Position numbers and translations under genes: made by a program. A stretch of DNA of 64,000 bases, from assembly GCA_944472135.2 (NCBI GenBank), contig OX235270.1, positions 57,913,267-57,977,266 of the forward strand, written 5' to 3'. This stretch comes from Trichobilharzia regenti (Eukaryota; Platyhelminthes; Trematoda; Strigeidida; Schistosomatidae). A model generated the notes under the pieces. That model did no database searches, was not told where the DNA came from, and was given only the letters and a program-made list of their open reading frames with translations. Below, in pieces: positions 60,911 through 64,000 of this stretch. The number at the start of each line of letters is the position of its first letter. The stretch's first letter is position 1.

Positions 60911-62598
60911 TGTTTGCTGTTGATTTTTGTTATAGCTTAGTGGATACTATCATTTTTGTAGTGCTTCCTGAAATTATACTATTCATCGCATGGTCCTGGA
61001 AAACTGATAACGTAATGACCACTAAAACAGTCACCTGGATTTTGGGCCTTCAAACTCATGCAAAAACAAACTATCTCGGTTAAAGTATCCTGCAGGGTTA
61101 ATTTAACACAATAATTTAGTTTATTTAATACAAAGGTCAAATGCAGGTGAAAGTATTAGGCAGGGATGAATCAGATTAGCAAAACACGAAATCCTGGTGA
61201 AACATAGACCAGTAACTCTAATAAGATAAGAAAACTGGAAAATAATCTGGCTATAGTACAGTATGAAGTTACGCACAACCAGACAGTAGGATGCGACAAG
61301 GTGACAGAAGGGTAAGATTGATAACTGAAGCTTTGTTTATCGAGTCAGCTGAAGATGCGTACAATAAGAATGACTGAACTAGACATCTGGGAAGTCCTAC
61401 TACACTCACGATAAATGGGAAGGAAGGATGAGAAGTGAATAAATCAAGTTACAAAGTTGTGTAGTTATAATTAGCGTGATTATGAACAATAAATTAGGTT
61501 CCAGACGTCATCCAGTAAAAGATACTGTTTCAGAGTGTAATACACCCAATAAACAAAGTAATACTACTGTAACAACAGAAGGCAATGCACAGCAGCCAAG
61601 ATATATTCTCATTAAACAATCCGCTGTTAGTATATCTACAGATTATATTCGTTAATCAATCACTGAGTGTGCAATTTAGATCAAACAATATGAAATCAAA
61701 TGTTCAGACATACATATTGTATACAGTATTGAATTGTCGTAATATCTGAGCATAATATTCCGTTGTCAGTCATTGTCTGTATCCCACCAGCACACTACTA
61801 CAGTATCCAATTTACTACAAGTAGATGCTGACATAACCATCTGCTCAGAAATCCTCATTTTATGCGAAAGACAAAGACTGATATATGCCATTTAATGAAC
61901 TGGTCATCTGGCGTAAAACAAAAGTTATTTATATTCCCATGTTTTGTACGATTGTCTTTGTCTCATTTTTCAAGGAGTGAAACTGATAAAACTATAATTG
62001 TTCACCCATAGTAAACAAACGGTTGTCCAATACTTCACAAGTCACCTAATCAACAGTAATTTAATCAGGTATTATTTCGATTTGCCTAATAAAGTTTTGA
62101 ACAAATATTCACGTACGACCAGATAACATATTCAAAATGCTCAGATAAGTCACAACTAACTGCGTCATTTCCCATTAATAAGTTGTTATTTTTGAGGTGA
62201 AAAGAATAAAATGTTTCCCAAATTTGTCAAGGTTAACAAATTCGTCCTGTGATTAATCAAATCTAAATATATCTCAGCCATAGTGAGATGGCCAAATAAT
62301 CTAGTGTGATAACGAAACAATCGTAATCAAAGGGTATATAGTTCAGCTCACATTCAAGAAACCTTTAATTCCGGACCTCTGAACCACCTTTGATTATTCT
62401 GATGTACATAAGATTCACATAAAAGATATGAACCATGAAACGAAGCCTGGACGTGGTAATATTGGTGCTAAATTACATTTGGATCTCTGTTTCGTTAGCA
62501 ACTGTTCATTTGGTAAATTGTCACCGGTCAGTGAGAAGGTTGTGTCTGGAATGTCAAAAATATGAAGTTGTATGATATTTAATTGTAAATGAATCAAT
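60911..62598. other. Intergenic stretch, no gene recognised
   Basis: At 61568-61607 the sequence TGTAACAACAGAAGGCAATG is the reverse complement of the last block of the repeat module found at 19628-19672 and 25976-26018. Otherwise nothing was recognised. Confidence 0.45.
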
Positions 62599-62803
62599 GT
62601 GCGCCGGTGGCACAGTGGTTAGGACTCCGCCAACCATGCACATGGTCCGAGGTTCGATCCCCTGCCGATGCACACCTCATATCTATGGTCGGCCTGCAAA
62701 ATTTGGGCTACGAATATCCAAGCTGAAAATTTCATAATTGTACCAAAAATACAGTGTGGAATCAAGTTGTAATCAAAAATTTAAAAAATAAATAAAATAA
62801 ATA
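62599..62803 (+). mobile_element. SINE-1 copy
   Basis: The head GTGCGCCGGTGGCACAGTGG, the hairpin AACCATGCACATGGTC, the B box GGTTCGATCCC and the closing CCGATGCAC are slightly diverged. The SINE-1 tail follows and ends in AAATAAATAAAATAAATA. Confidence 0.88.
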
Positions 62804-64000
62804 GGAATGACTGTCATTCAAGTAAACACATATTCTTTCACAGCCATTTTGATTGGTTAACTGTGAGTGAATTATACCACCCAACTGCAGTTGAATGAGC
62901 CTTTGCTGTGAAACAAAGCAAGGCAACAGTTTCGATATCCTTAGGTGTTTAAGAATGGAGGTGTGATTGAACTGTCATTTAGATTAACTAAGATATTAGC
63001 TAATGTGTGACAATCAAAAAGGTTTCCGTCAGACCGGTGCGCAAAGTTGGTCATCCTGTTTTATTAGAAATGAAAAACTGCACCCTGTGATAGAAAAAAC
63101 TTAGAAATCAGCTTGCGTGATGTATTATGTATGATTCCAGGCACCATGATCATACGTGAACCAGGCAGGTCCTGGGAAAAATCAAATCCAATGAGAGAAC
63201 GTAAACATCAGATATGAAAGAAAGTGAATGAATAAAATCCTTACTTTTTAACAGTTTCTAGAGCATGAGCATACTCACAAAATCTGAGCTGATGTCTACG
63301 TTCAACTACGAGGAGTTGTGCCTAGAATGTTTGCCATCCCCTTCCTCAACCTATTCCGATTATTAATAGCTTACGGAAAGTTTTTCAGGAAACAAGGACA
63401 ATCAATGGTGTTTGCCATATTTATCTGGCTTGCTATTTCCTTACACACTGATTGAAGGAAACGAGTTTTTTCCACCTCTACACCTCACCAAAATGTAATT
63501 AATCCAAAGTAAACAAAATGAAGTGGTTTTAGATGCAGAAACTGATAAGACCAGAAGTGTTTTGAAAATATTGAGTAAATATTTCAGTATGTTTTAGTTT
63601 TAGATTGGCATGTTGTCAAGGTTAGAGTGATGCTGCAGCAATAGGAAGTGAAATGGCCATATGAATTTGTAATTTCACTCACTTGAAAAGTTGCATCCAC
63701 CTCGTTGAACTATTTCTCATCGTGGATACAAAACTCACGTTTGAGCTGCGTCATGCATATTGTTTATTCTTACTACATACAAGTCATACTAATTAAGCAT
63801 ACACGAAACCTACCCTTTTACGAATTGTATACAGCCTCTCGAGATCTGACCGCTTTGGATTTGCTCTTTTATTTGTCATTCAGTTATATTCTAAATTGTC
63901 ATTGTGTAGGAGAGACATTTTATTTGCTGAGTAAGGCATAACTTTCTCGAATTTTATTAGTCCATCTGTTTTGATTAATTAACCCCAATTTCTAACGCAC
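62804..64000. other. Intergenic stretch, no gene recognised
   Basis: Only a 78-codon plus-strand frame (63705-63941) without a recognisable motif. Nothing else was seen. Confidence 0.4.

Noticed and set aside
1..64000. CRISPR array, bacterial operons or ribosome binding sites
   Set aside because: The window has spliced eukaryotic genes and eukaryotic retroelements; no regular direct-repeat array with spacers was seen.

Overview
The window is AT-rich, repeat-dense animal DNA that looks like a blood fluke (Schistosoma or a close trematode). The pointers are a multi-exon junctophilin gene with long introns and consensus GT/AG sites, tRNA-headed SINEs, SINE-like repeats carrying decayed hammerhead-ribozyme cores, a Penelope-like retroelement, and relics of RTE-type and other non-LTR retrotransposons. 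Nothing bacterial or organellar is seen. Species is not claimed.

The only confidently coding locus is a minus-strand junctophilin gene covering about the first 20.4 kb. Five exons run from the start codon at 20388 down to 857. Exon 1 encodes MORN repeats 1-5 behind the canonical junctophilin N-terminus. Exon 2 encodes MORN 6, a joining region and MORN 7-8. Exon 3 encodes the Ala/Lys-rich helix ending in the family motif xFxQPG. Exons 4 and 5 encode a Ser/Thr/Pro-rich divergent region. The C-terminal membrane anchor expected of junctophilins was not found and probably lies left of the window. Phases agree at every junction except inside exon 4, where a small intron of about 68 nt or an indel is needed.

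The introns hold: a 99.6% identical 498-bp inverted repeat flanking a broken Penelope-like RT/GIY-YIG gene (8447-10826); a second Penelope 3' fragment with a hammerhead-like core (7515-8100); a 604-bp DNA transposon with terminal inverted repeats and an 8-bp target duplication (16178-16781); and several SINEs.

From 20.4 to 64 kb no convincing gene was found, apart from two weak exon-like fragments (40894-41146 and 58713-59157). The stretch is a graveyard of SINEs and LINE relics. Three SINE groups can be told apart. SINE-1 and SINE-2 share a tRNA-like head but have different tails. SINE-alpha-like elements have a pol III B box followed by a hammerhead-like core. The SINE-2 3' tail matches the 3' end of an RTE-like LINE relic in the same window, which suggests a SINE/LINE mobilisation partnership. 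Perfect target-site duplications around three SINE copies show retrotransposition. All calls are by eye; no database search was run.
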